From the NCBI GenBank assembly GCA_002786025.1, contig NHNW01000014.1, positions 682,001 through 746,000 of the forward strand: a DNA stretch of 64,000 bases, in the 5' to 3' direction. The stretch's first letter is position 1, and every line of letters starts with the position of its first letter. The notes beneath the pieces were generated by a model that ran no database searches, was not told where the DNA came from, and saw nothing but the letters and a program-made list of their open reading frames with translations. The DNA is from Zasmidium citrigriseum (lineage: Eukaryota; Ascomycota; Dothideomycetes; Mycosphaerellales; Mycosphaerellaceae). The position numbers were made by a program, and so were the translations under genes. Positions 20,373 through 31,801 of this stretch are shown here, piece after piece.

Positions 20373-22135
20373 TCACAGCAAGAATCTGAAGCCTCTGTCG
20401 ACAGCCTCGCCCGGGAAGCCGTGCTCCTCGACAGCTCGCTTCCGCTCTTCATCATTGGCGTTCGTCATGTACCTCACCCCAGCTTCGATCTTCTTGTTTA
20501 AACGAGCCAGCAGCATTCGCAGAATGCTTGCAAATGTGATGGCCCAAACGGCGAAGATTGCATTGACGATCATTGGGACGACATATCTGGGAGCGTACTT
20601 GTCTGGCTCAAGTCGATCAGCCACGCTGTTCGACGAAGCGTTGGTGGAAGTTGCAGTAGCTCACCTTGATACATGAACGGCGCATAGATCTGACAAACAT
20701 TCGACAGAGCATTGATCATAGCCAAGGCCGCAGCTCGCTTGGCTGGCGGGCGAGGGATGATGTTGGAGATCCAGGCTAGTGTCACAACGTAACCGGCGTA
20801 GTTGGCTCCAATCATTAAACACATGGCCAGATAGCGAGGAGCGAACTTGACTGTGGCTGCGTCGATGATGAAGCAGGCGAGGGCGAGGATCGGCGGGAGA
20901 GTAACGTGCAGGTATCGCTCACCGGTGCGGTCTGCGTGCCAGGCATTGAGCAGGATGGCGATGACGCCGATGATCTGGGTCAGAGTTAGTCTCTCGAATG
21001 AGAAGGGTAGGTCAAGGGTAATACTAACATATGGTGGTACAGTCAAGAGCAAAGTGACAATGTTTCCGTACCCGAGGCCCTTGACGATCGAAGGGAAGAG
21101 CGTTGTCACAGTACCGCCGGAAGTGAAGCCGTAGATCGTCGCCAGCAACAACCAGGCTTTCGGATCCTTAGCCGCCAGTACAGCCCCATGGAGGAAGGTC
21201 TGCTCGTCAGAGTTGACCCAGTCGTCCTCTCCGATGTCTTCCTCAAGTCTCCAAACAGCCATTTGCTTCTCCTCTTCCGAGAGCCAGCTCGTTGTTCTTG
21301 GGAAGTTGGGCATCACGAATATCGCGCCGAGGGCAATGACTACAGTGATTGCTCCTTCGATGATGAAGAGCCATCGCCAAGCCCCGAGACCTCGGACGCC
21401 TGCCATACCGTTGGTAATGCCGGCTGCGATGAGGCCACTGAAAGCACCCGAGAGAAGCGACCCGGAGTACAGAACAGCGGTTCGCAGTACAAGCTCTTTT
21501 CGAGTGTACCAAGAAGAGAGGAGGTATAGACAGCCGGGCTGGGGTTAGGTCAGAAGATTGAGCGGCGAGAAAAGAAGAGGGAACTTACAAAGTAAGCTGC
21601 CTCAACGAAGCCCAAGAAGAAGCGGCATGCGATTAGCCCTCCAAATGACTGCACTGCTCCTGTGCATGTCGAGATGGTGCCCCAGATTGCCATACAGGTT
21701 GAGAGATACAACGCAGGCTTGCCAAGTTTATTCAACAGCATGTTCGATGGCACTGACAGATATCAGTTTCCAGAGACAGGCGAAGTAAAGGAGCAGCATA
21801 CCCTGCATGCACAGGTAGCCAACGAACAGAATGCTGACCGCCAGCTGATAGTCATTATCCTTCAACTTGAGATCTGTCTCGAGTCCAGCGAGACGGGCTG
21901 TGGCAATGTTGTTGCGGTCAAGGTAGTTCATGATATACATGAGCAGCATCATAGGCAGTAATCTCAAATCGATCTTTCTTTTCACCCTGTTGTCCAAAGC
22001 TTGTCGCTCGTCTGAAGTCAGCCTCGCGACCAGGTCTGGCATGGGCAAGTGTGTTCGCGTATGCCGAATCTCGTCTTTGGGATCTTCGAGAGCGATCTCA
22101 CGCCTCTCGACATTCTCTTGGGCCTTGTCGGACAT
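20373..22135 (-). CDS. MFS permease, anion:cation symporter (allantoate/Dal5-like) family, 515 aa
   Basis: Exons: 21802-22135, 21589-21752, 21029-21538, 20665-20974 and 20373-20602. The intron at 20975-21028 is 54 nt long with no stop, so retaining it would insert 18 residues. The last intron (20603-20664) uses the acceptor GCCAG, giving PFMYQDKYAPRYVVP. The start is the ATG at 22135 (MSDKAQENVERREI). About twelve hydrophobic segments are present. Family marks include LPMMLLMYIMNYLDRNNIATARL in the first helix region, GFVEAAYFPGCLYLLSSWY in helices 4-5 and GAWRWLFIIEGAITVVIAL in helix 6. Relatives carry organic anions such as allantoate, nicotinate and sugar acids with protons. The galactonate dehydratase next door suggests a hexonate substrate, by inference. 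Confidence 0.88.
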
Positions 22136-24914
22136 GTTGAGATACACAAAGGCACCTCCGGATAGGTCATGGGGCGAAATGTCTCTCTTGAAATAAAGGT
22201 CTTCAGGGTTGGAGCCAAGTGAAGCCAAGTGAGTCAAGAGGTCGACAAGCTCGAGGATGGCCCCGGGGTTATACTTGAGGGTTCACATCCGGTCCACAGT
22301 GCTGCCCTCAGTCCCCAGCTTCTCCGCACTTTGTGTTGCGTGGAGTCGATAGCACTTGCATTTCCGCCGGCCTGCGGCTTTTCCGAGTAGGCTTTTCCAG
22401 ATAATCTCCGCGATGTGGCGACGTGGATCAAGAAGTCCTCCAGAACACATCATCAGATCGACTAGACGTGAGAACAGGAGGCTCGGTAGCAGCGGGCTTC
22501 GTGATATCGGTCATGGTGGCCGAGGAAACGCTGTTCAAGAGTCTTGCTGGCACCGTCCCGAAGTGGAAACCGTGAATACTTCGACGAGAGCACACGTCTC
22601 TTTGGATAGTCGTTCAGTATGAGCACTGTCAGACATGCATGAGACTCTTTAGATGGAAAGTCGCCAATGGCTTCGTGATTGACAGGTCCTGAAGTTGTCA
22701 TCAGTTTGAGATTGAACTGGACCGTCAACGACATGAGTGATCGCTAACGGAGAAGAAGCACGAATGTTCGTATATTAGGTCATTGCGCTGACCACGAGAG
22801 AGCCCTTTCCTTGCTTGGACGCCTCCCGTGTTTGCGCGACCCGGCATGCCATGCTTACTGAGAGAGAATGCAGCACCGAGCTGAGCGTCTTCGGAGACGA
22901 TTATCTTGTTTTCGGGCTAGTTACATATTCTTAGAGTACCCGTTATTCTTAAAGTACCCGTAATGCTGTGATTGCTGGCTTAGCCCCTTTTCGCTTGACA
23001 AGAAAGAGGCTTGGGCCTGCTGTGCCTGCCCGGCATGCAGAGGCCATAGTCATGCAGATGTTGACCAAGAAGGCAATAACAGGCCAATCACAATAGGGGC
23101 TTTGCCCTCGTGCTTGGTCGTGAATGTGATGGTGTTGAAGGACGGGAAGAAGATGGTGGTGGCATGTTGCGGGAGTTGTTAGGGCTCCCACGGAGATTGC
23201 GCCGAGAGACGGCCCCGCAAAATGGCTCGGCCCCAGTCCCCACACAATCCCGGCCCTCGGGACCCCGTATCCCTGGCCACGTCACCTCATGGCAACAACA
23301 TCGAACTACACTCTGTGCAACATTTGACAGAATCTCCATCATCGCACTGTCATTCAGTCCACCAGCCTTCCTACGATATCACGAAGTACGTACTCGACTA
23401 CGGCTATCTGCGACTCTTCAAAACGGTGTGCTTCCGAGTGTCTCTCGACAGCATAACTACAGCCCGTCTGTCCCGTTCATACCGTCCGCGTGGGTTACTT
23501 CCCGCCCTGGGCGGCATCACAGCATCAACAAACCGTCATGAATCTCCAGCCGTGCACACCTTACCGAGGGCGCGTCTCATCTCATACAAGCTGCCGCGTT
23601 TGGCGCCTGCCGGGATGCTTGGCTCGGACGGCATTTTGGATCACTGGTGGCCCTAATGATGCATTTGGCGCCTTGCATTGAATCAATGATAGCAATGCTA
23701 CGGAACTCTGTCGGAACTCTGTCTCGTGCCCTCGGGCCAAAGAATCATTCTTCGACGACGATGTCCAGGACATGGCGCCCACGAGGAAGTCGGAACGCCA
23801 TTCTTTGCTCATCGGATACCTTCACAAGATGGCCACTAAGGAGAGCAAGACATAAATTGAACGCGCTGATCTGTCTTTCATGGAGTGTCGACGGTTTGTG
23901 CCTGTTCCTCAGTCCAGGATTTGGTGCATCGCCAAGTGGTCTCCAATCAGCAACAATATCACGATGGTTACACAAAGGCTTGGCCACGGGATCGTTCCTC
24001 AGTCATGTTTACGAAGAGATCTCTTCTATTCTCCGAATTAGAGTACCTTTCAAAACAGCTTTTTCCGTGGCCACCAACGCTGCAAAACATCGAATCCAAC
24101 CGTCAAAATGGAACCCGGGGTACGTCTTGTGCCGTGTCTGCGTGCCTGCTACCGTCTCTGCCGTCCCGTGCCGTACTGTGCCGTGCTGTGACGCCTCACG
24201 AGACCTCTCACGGACTTGGTCGAAAACTCAGACGTCGCCTGCCTAATGCTGTTATGAATCCCTGGCTCGACTTGCAGTCTACGAACCCCTCTTGCGGCAT
24301 TGACTCAGACGCTGGTGCGAGACTCAGTGTCTCAAACGCATCTCAAGGAGACTATGCAAATGCCTCCTCCAGCACAGTCCCCAGCGATGACGGCAGAACT
24401 TGAGACGAGCACAACCAGTCGTCATGAGCATCTTATACGATAAACGGCGACGCTATCCTGGACGTCCGCTGGCAGCTTGCAACCGTATGTGCACCGACTT
24501 GCCGCAATCCAAAGGTCCCGTGAAGCTGGGCAACAACGAGATGCTCTCGGCGAAGAGACTCCTGACTGGCCCAATAATTCACAACGAAAGCAGTGAGCCT
24601 TCTTCTACTGGCCACACTTATGCCTGCCGTGGAATTGAGGCAAATGATGCCGTCTTCGGCACGACCAGGCTTGCCGCATACCTCAGCCTCCCGCCCTTCT
24701 CTCCCTCCTCGTAACATGGGCGAATGGCAAGGTGCTTCTCATTTCCTGCCGCATTCAGTGGCATCGCCATGGCTCAATGTTTACAGATTCCAGTCTCTCA
24801 CCCGTGCGTTGTTTACGTGTGGCGGTAGGTCCTCTCTTCATAAGGCTGTACACACCATCTTTTTCAGTCTCAGCAAGCAGCCTTACGCTCGTTTTTGTCT
24901 CTCGTTTTCATACC
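22136..24914. other. 2.8 kb gene-poor region
   Basis: Several frames of 100-200 codons exist on both strands, but most start without ATG, none shows a family motif and they overlap one another. The segment includes an 18-bp tandem repeat (22926-22961) and a low-complexity GTGCCGT-type stretch (24125-24195). It separates the permease promoter from the giant secreted-protein gene and may contain non-coding or unrecognised lineage-specific transcripts. Confidence 0.45.
22926..22961 (+). repeat. 18-bp tandem duplication with one mismatch
   Basis: TATTCTTAGAGTACCCGT is followed directly by TATTCTTAAAGTACCCGT. No larger array is present. Confidence 0.7.
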
Positions 24915-27900
24915 ATGGGGCGTCTCTCCCCCAGGATGCGCAGCGTTGCAAGCTCTGTGCTTGCTTTCGTTGCCCTGGTCGCTGCCCAAACGCCGAACTA
25001 CAGTTGCCCGGAGGACTTCTCGACTACGGGCAGGGTCGTTGCAAGCCCGAACGGCACTCCTTACGAGGTAGGTACTTGACCTCGAATGGATGAAATGTAC
25101 GAGAAGAGTACTAACACCTTTCGTCTAGGTCCGCTGCGGCTACGATGGCGCCGGAACAAACGTCGCCGAGACCCAGGGTCGCAGGACTTTCAACGAATGC
25201 TTCGCTGACTGTGACGCCCGATCTGATTGCGAAGGTTGGGTGTGGAACGGCAGTGGCCTTTGCTACTTGAAGCAGGGTACCTTTGGTCCCTTGATCTTCC
25301 AACAGGGAGGAAGTAATCTTGTCACTGGTATCAAGCGGCCTGGACAAAGCCCCAACTATCCTGCCTTTCCAACGACGACTGTAAGTCTGCTCTGGTTTCG
25401 ATTTCTTGGAAGCATCACTGAAGTTGCATGCTCCAGACCACCACGACGACTGTATGTCCTGCTTTGGCTTCCAGAGCTTTGAGAGCTCTCTTTCTTGAGT
25501 CTCGCTGATCACATATGCTCCAGACCACAACACCGCTCGGCACAGTCACATCCACCACACGGGGCAATTATGCCGGAACTACAACTCTTACCACAATTCC
25601 ATGGTCTGGGACACAAAGTGGAACGGCAAGTCTGGACCACCGAGAGAAGCGACACAAGGCTGACTAGCTTTCCAGGTCATCATCGGCCAGCCGGTGACTC
25701 TAGGCACGGTGACGACCACAACATATGGCAACTATCCTCAAACGACCACTCTTACTACAGTCCCTTGGTCGGGGACACAAAGTGGAACGGTAAGTTTTGC
25801 CCCTCGAGAGGCACGATATGAAGCTAAATTGCTCTAGGTAATCGTCGGCGCACCGGTGACTTTAGGCACTGTTACGAGCACTCGATGGGGACCATATCCT
25901 CAGAGCACAACCATCTCAACGATTCCTTGGTCGGGGACACAAAGTGGCACGGTAAGGCTTGATACTTGATGAAGAATGATTCAGGACTGATCATTTTTCT
26001 AGGTCATCGTGGGCGCGCCTTGGACCGTGACTACCACGACTGTAAGTATACGCCAGGCTAGCATTCGCTCTGAGCCATATGTTGATGCTTCTACCCAGAC
26101 AACGACTACATTAGGCACTATAACGAGTACGACCTGGGGTAACTATCCCCAAACAACGACTCTTACGACAATTCCTTGGTCTGGAACACGGAGTGGCACA
26201 GTCAGTCTTTGACCTGTTGAGAAGTGTTCACAAATGCTGACAAGTTTGCAGGTAGTTGTCGGCGCACCGTTTACTCGAACGACGACGACCACAACGACTA
26301 CAACGACCTCAAGCTCGACTTCAAGTTCGTCGTCAAGTGCTCCGACCGGACCATTGACCTATCCCTATAGCTGCCCCTCGGTGGATGGCCAGACTGTCCC
26401 TGGCCCAGGAGCTGGCGCCAGTTCTTATACAGTCGGATGCAATCGAGACGCCGAGGGTATCAACCTCGACGGCGTTGGTGGGCCGTATCCAGCCGCAGAC
26501 TTCAACACCTGTTTCAATCTCTGCGACACTACAGCCGGCTGCTTGGCATGGACTTGGGCTACCAACCAAAATTGCTATCTCAAGAGAGGCACCGCAGATG
26601 GGACTTATCCTTACTTCACTGCACCTCAGGCTAGTACTCAAGGTGTTGTGGCTGGTATTCGATCAAGAGCTGGAGCTGGAGGAAGTACATCGCAAGTGTT
26701 GACCTCGAGCGCTCCTGGAGTCAGTTCCACGAGAACATCATCGAGTTCGTCCGCAAGCATCCCCATCTCATCTACGCAGACCGTGCCAAGCGTAACATCG
26801 ATCGTATCATCAACGAGCTTGTCTTCAACGGGGATCGCGGGCCAGACCACATCAAGCGCCGCCGCAAACCCGACGGCACCCCCATACACATGTTCCGACT
26901 TCTCTTCGCCTGGCACTGTGCGACCAGACCAAGGCGGCAATCTGTATCAAGTACAATGCGGCTCCGATGTCGAGGGCCAGAACGTGGACAACGTACCATA
27001 TCAAGCCAACAGCTTCAACGACTGTTTCGTCTTCTGTACCGGGAACTCTAATTGTCAGGCCTGGACGTTCCTCAATGGAAATTGTTACCTGAAGGCAAGT
27101 AATCTGGTGCTACTTCGCGAATGTCAGGCCTGACGAGTTCTCTAGCGGTCCACTGCCAACGGCATTTATCCCTACTTCACGACGCCACAACCGGGGCAGG
27201 TTGGCGTTGTTGGCGGCATTCGGTACAGAGGCGCAGCCACGGGTAGTTCGACGTCCACCTTGGTCCGCTCGTCTACGGCCTCGACACTCGCACCTTCGTC
27301 GGCTCTGCTCACGAGCTCTTCAACTCGCATCTCGACTTCCACCTTGATCGGAATCTCGACAACACCATCTTCTTCCACGGCACTCACCTCATCCACCTTG
27401 TCTGCAGCCACAACTAGCTCTGTGGGATCGGGTTCATGCCCAACAGGTCGTCCCTACACCTGCGCCGACTTCGCTACCCCTGGAACTGTCTGCCCGGGTC
27501 CAAATGGAGTAGGTTACGAAGTCCGGTGTGGCTCCGATGTCGAAGGTCTAAACGTAGAAGGAACGGGTCCATACCCGGCCGCAGACTTCAATGGCTGCTA
27601 TTCTCTCTGCGACGCCAACTCCCTTTGCCAAGCTTGGACATTCTTGAACGGCAACTGTTATCTCAAGCGAGAGAACCCAGACGGCGTCTATCCCTACTTC
27701 TCGACTCCACAACCAAGCTCTGCTGGCGTTATCGGTGGCATAAGGTCTCGAGCTGCGGTGGGGACTTCATCGACTCTATCGACCTTGGTCGCCAGTTCAT
27801 CTATCTCGACGGCAGCGCCTTCCCCATCGACCGGTCCTCCATCGTCGGCTACTTGGCCTTTTGCTAGCTGCGCCAGCGTCAACGGACAGACCGTGACTGA

Positions 27901-30723
27901 TCAGAATGGAGTTCAGTACACAATGTCTTGCGCGCCTTCCAACCTTCAAGGCCCCAACATCGATGTGTATGGTCCTGGATTATCGTTCAACAGCTGTTTC
28001 GACATTTGTGATCGGCTTGACAACTGCGTGGCATGGTCTTTCGCAAATGGATACTGTTATCCAAAAGTAAGTGGAACAAAAAGCGTCGGATCAAATGTCC
28101 CATGGCTGACAACAAATAGCTTCCACCAGTGTCTTTCACGAACGATGGACCGACGGGTGCAGTCGGTGCCGTGCGAGTCACTGGAGCTTCCAGCACTTCG
28201 TCTGCGCTTCCGGCTTCATCTTCCTCCGCATCTTCAGCATCATCTTCGTTGTCATCGGTCGCAACGGGCATTTCCAGCAGCCTCGCCATTCCCACTGCTT
28301 CAAGCGCCACCAGCACTCTACTCACATCGACTATCGCCTCTCCAAGCTCGACTCCAGGTGCCTTGAGCCCACCATACAGCTGTCCATCAGTCAATGGTCA
28401 GACCGTGATTGACCCAGCTGGAGGCACCTACGAAGTCGGATGCGATCGAGACGCCAGCGGTGGTAATCAAATCCAGGATGCACGATCCCCAGATGGCACC
28501 ATCAACGGATGCATGGATCTTTGCACCCAGAACCCGCAGTGCATCGCATGGTCATTCATTGTCAATAACAGCTACTGCTACTTGAAGGTAACCGTGACGA
28601 CTGACAAGTTCAATTCAGCAAAATGCTAATGCTTATGCAGGCACCTCCGATCCCAGGACAAGCTGCACCATACTTCTCTCCAGGAGCCATTCAAGGCGTC
28701 GTCGGTGCTCTCCGACGCAACTACACTCCTCCGCCTACCACCTCGTCTTTTTTAGGGTCTAGCTCGGTCTCTGCTTCTTCGACAGTCTCGACTAGCTCCT
28801 CGCTGAGTCAAACGCTGACCACAGAAACCGGGCTCTCCCCATCTTCAACCTCGATCACAAGTACGGAAAGTGCAACATGTAGTACAGGGATTATTGGTCT
28901 TGGTGGAACTTTCGAGTGCCTGACTGCAACATCAGAGACTGGAACAGCCGCTTCTTCGACCTCGCTATCGACCACGGACTCTTCGTCTGTGCTCACGTCC
29001 ACCTCGCTTGATGTGCCTACGAGCCCACAAACAGCCAGCTCGACCGGGGGATCGACTTCATCGTCATCGAGCAGCGCTCTGAGCTCGCTACCATCGGCCA
29101 TTTCGAGCGAATCCGTCGCATCATTCGTCTCATCGAGCATCTCCAGTAGCGTTGCAAGCGTAACAAGTAGTGTGGCCAGCTCATTGGCATCCGCTACTTC
29201 GTCTGCATCCTCAGTTGCCTCGAGCATTTCAAGCAGCGCTTCAAGCATGATAGATGGCCTGACCACCTCAGCCTCATCTGCCATTTCCTCTGCCTCTTCG
29301 AGCGCATCATCTGTCTCGTCGGACATCTCGAGCGGTGTCTCAAGCACGACAAGCAGTCTGGCCAGCTCCGAATCATCCGCGGTCTCATCGACAGCTTCCA
29401 GCCTTTCCAGCAGCGCTTCCTCCGAGGCATCCAGTCTGGCCAGTGGTGCATCCAGCTCTACTGTGCCGACTGAAGGGCTCAGCAGCGTCAGCACGATTTC
29501 AGGAGCTTGGCCATACTCTTCATCTTCTTCGGTATCGTCTGCGCAATCATCTATCTCATCGAGCGTATCGAGTGGGCTGTCAGCATATCCCGGTTCGACT
29601 GGTCAGCCATCTGTCTCCTTGACCAACACAGCAACCATGTCTTCGACGGTCTCTTCAGCATCCGTGTCAGGCAGCACATCTGTGGGATCTCCATCCACAT
29701 CCACGGGGCTTGATGGCTCGAGTTCTTCTTCGGTCTCGTCTGCACTGTCTTCGGCCGCCTCGGCAATTTCAAGCAGCATAGAATCTCAGGCATCGAACGG
29801 AGGTAGCGGATCTTCGACTGACTCCGGTGTTATCAGCATCACGGTTACGCCAATCCCTTCGTCAGAATTTACACCTGGGCCCAGCGGTGGGTTTACTTCG
29901 TCCGAGACCACTGGTAACTGGACTCTTCCAACGGATATCGCGCCCTCAGGTACCTCGACTGGTTCGCTTTCCCAGGCGACGACGTCTGGAGGTACGTCCG
30001 CGGGCACGACGACTGCTGGAGGCTCTCCCTCATCCGGAGCTACCGCATCTGGAGCTCCTACGTATTCTGGAGGCACAAACACTGCGAGTGGAGGCGGCAG
30101 TGCCTCAACTGGCCCCAGCGGCTCTCAGAGCATCGTCATTCCCACTGGTGGATCATCCATCACATCCGGAGGCACCGCTCCAACATCAACTGTCACACCC
30201 GGTGGCGATGGGTTGGTAGGTCTGACTGCAGCTTACAGGGATAAATACTTGCTAACTGAGCTCAAAGGTGAAGTTCTGCCCTAACGAAGGCCAGAACTTC
30301 TCCGATCCATCGTCTGGTGGTCAATACAGAGTTGAATGCGGTCAAGCTGTCTCCGGAAATGAGATTTCGAATCCTGCTAAGAGACAGAACGCCGCTCCAT
30401 CCCCTGAGAGCTGCATGAACACGTGCGACAGAATCTATGCTTGCATTGCTATCAATGTGACGCCAACCAGATGCCAATATTTCAGCAGCATCGATGGACA
30501 AGTGGAAGCCCCAGACACCGTAGCTTTCTTCAAAGTTGCACCGCCTCCTCCAGGGTACGAACCACCTCCAGGATATGGCAACGGCAGCAGCACAGTGAGC
30601 ACGATCACCGTCACGAATACAGTCTGTTCGAACCGAGGACCAAGGACAACGACTGTGTTCGCCACGACGACGACTTCGACTTGCACATGCACTACGGCTT
30701 CGAGATTTCCTAGCGTGTACTGA
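24915..30723 (+). CDS. giant secreted modular protein with seven PAN/apple-like Cys modules, 1717 aa, 13 exons
   Basis: Signal peptide MGRLSPRMRSVASSVLAFVA then LVAAQ. Exons: 24915-25067, 25129-25380, 25437-25451, 25524-25625, 25676-25789, 25838-25951, 26003-26041, 26099-26200, 26252-27094, 27146-28066, 28120-28587, 28641-30215 and 30268-30723. Every exon length is a multiple of three and every intron is phase 0. Seven Cys-rich modules follow one plan: a C near the start, V.CG or V.C., F..C...C, C.AW.F and CYLK. A Thr-rich repeat unit (LGTVTST, then GNYPQTTTLTTIPWSGTQSGT, then VIVGAP) recurs over exons 4-9. Residues about 1065-1550 are a Ser/Thr mucin-like stretch. There is no GPI tail, so it is secreted or wall-bound. 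Introns 4 and 9 have GC donors. Likely a cell-surface adhesin or matrix protein; ligand unknown. Confidence 0.85.
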
Positions 30724-31241
30724 TTTGGTGGATTGAAGCGACCTATGTTCAAGTAGAATGAGTAGTATTAATGAATAGGTATGGAAAGTTAGTCACTGTC
30801 TTCCAATATCAGACCGGGCTGTGGTTGGAAGCCGGTTGTTCGCAGTAGCCGGCGCTTTCACTCCATACCAAATCCAGCCGATATATCCGACCCCTATCCG
30901 AAGCACATGAGAAGAAGGCATGGTCGTCACTCAATGAAATTCACTTCCTTCAAGAAAGTTGCAAGCTTTGTTCAGATCAGAATGTAGAACGCCGCAGCTA
31001 ATCGCATGTATGTACAACTACTTACCCCACCGTGGCATTGAATCCCTCTGCCAGGAACAGGAGAGGATCAACGACTGCAGCAACCCGTCAGCGCGGACAG
31101 AGACGATGGGATCGAGACGGGCATTGATGATCCTCGAGTCGGTGAAGAGGGGTAATAACAGACAAGGAGTGTGTATAAGATAGCTTGTACCGCCTTGACG
31201 AGGCTCAGGCGTAACCTTATCCCCTATCTTTCTGAGCAGCT
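30724..31241. other. intergenic, nothing recognised
   Basis: 3' flank of the giant gene and promoter of the EthD gene. A short direct echo (gccggttgttcgcagtagccgg) occurs near 30831. No gene seen. Confidence 0.4.
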
Positions 31242-31722
31242 ATGGCCCAGCAACGAGCATCTGTCCTCAAATTCTCCATGCTCATCAAACGTAGACAAGA
31301 TATGTCGGAAGAAGACTTTCATAAGTACTGGACCAAAGTGCATGCCCCCATCGTTGAGAAGTGGCTTGCGAAGCATGGGGTCATTCGATACGTTCAGGTA
31401 TGTAGAGCTCCCTTTCTTCCTTGTCACGATCACCACTAGACTCAGTACATCGATACAGTACCATACCCCAAACCATACAAAAACGCAATCGACCGAAGTC
31501 TGGACAGGGCTTGGTGGCTCGAACGTCTTGCAATTCGACGGCCTTGTGGAACTCACGGTGCCGAGCGTGGAGTGCTTAAAGAAAGCTTTGGAGGATCCCT
31601 ATTATCAGAGTGATGTTCTGCCGGACGAAGGCAAGTTCATTGACGCGGCGAATAGTTACAGGACATGTGGATGGGAGGAGTTGAAGATTGAGCCAGGAAA
31701 TGTCCTGAGGGATACGCAGTGA
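31242..31722 (+). CDS. EthD-domain protein, 139 aa
   Basis: Two exons, 31242-31397 and 31459-31722, with a 61-nt intron (GTATGT...ACAG) at phase 0. The protein opens with VLKFSMLIKRRQDMSEEDFHKYW, then HAPIVEKW, the usual start of the dimeric alpha/beta-barrel EthD fold. In the second half FDGLVELTVPS and the acidic KFID complete the repeat. Fungal EthD proteins often sit in secondary-metabolite clusters, where some act as dehydratases or decarboxylases on polyketides; others are stress proteins. Its 3' end faces the 3' end of the P450-reductase gene only 79 bp away. Small, cytosolic, no signal peptide. Exact reaction unknown. Confidence 0.85.
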
Positions 31723-31801
31723 GAGCCTTGTATTGAGCAGCGCTTCATTGGATAAGATTTATATTCGTATGATTCATCACATCGTTCACATCTCGTAGCC
31801 G

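Noticed and set aside
20603..20664. Apparent frameshift near the end of the permease gene
   Set aside because: A 62-nt intron with acceptor GCCAG restores the frame and gives the family-typical DKYAPRYV, so no mutation is needed.
23222..23656. 144-codon ATG frame in the gene-poor region
   Set aside because: Composition and lack of motif do not support coding; it overlaps other equally open frames.
24125..24195. GTGCCGT-rich stretch as a possible satellite
   Set aside because: The copies are irregular and too few to define a repeat array.
28808..29494. 228-codon minus-strand acidic frame
   Set aside because: Antisense of the Ser/Thr-rich repeat; Leu/Glu/Asp content follows from that composition.
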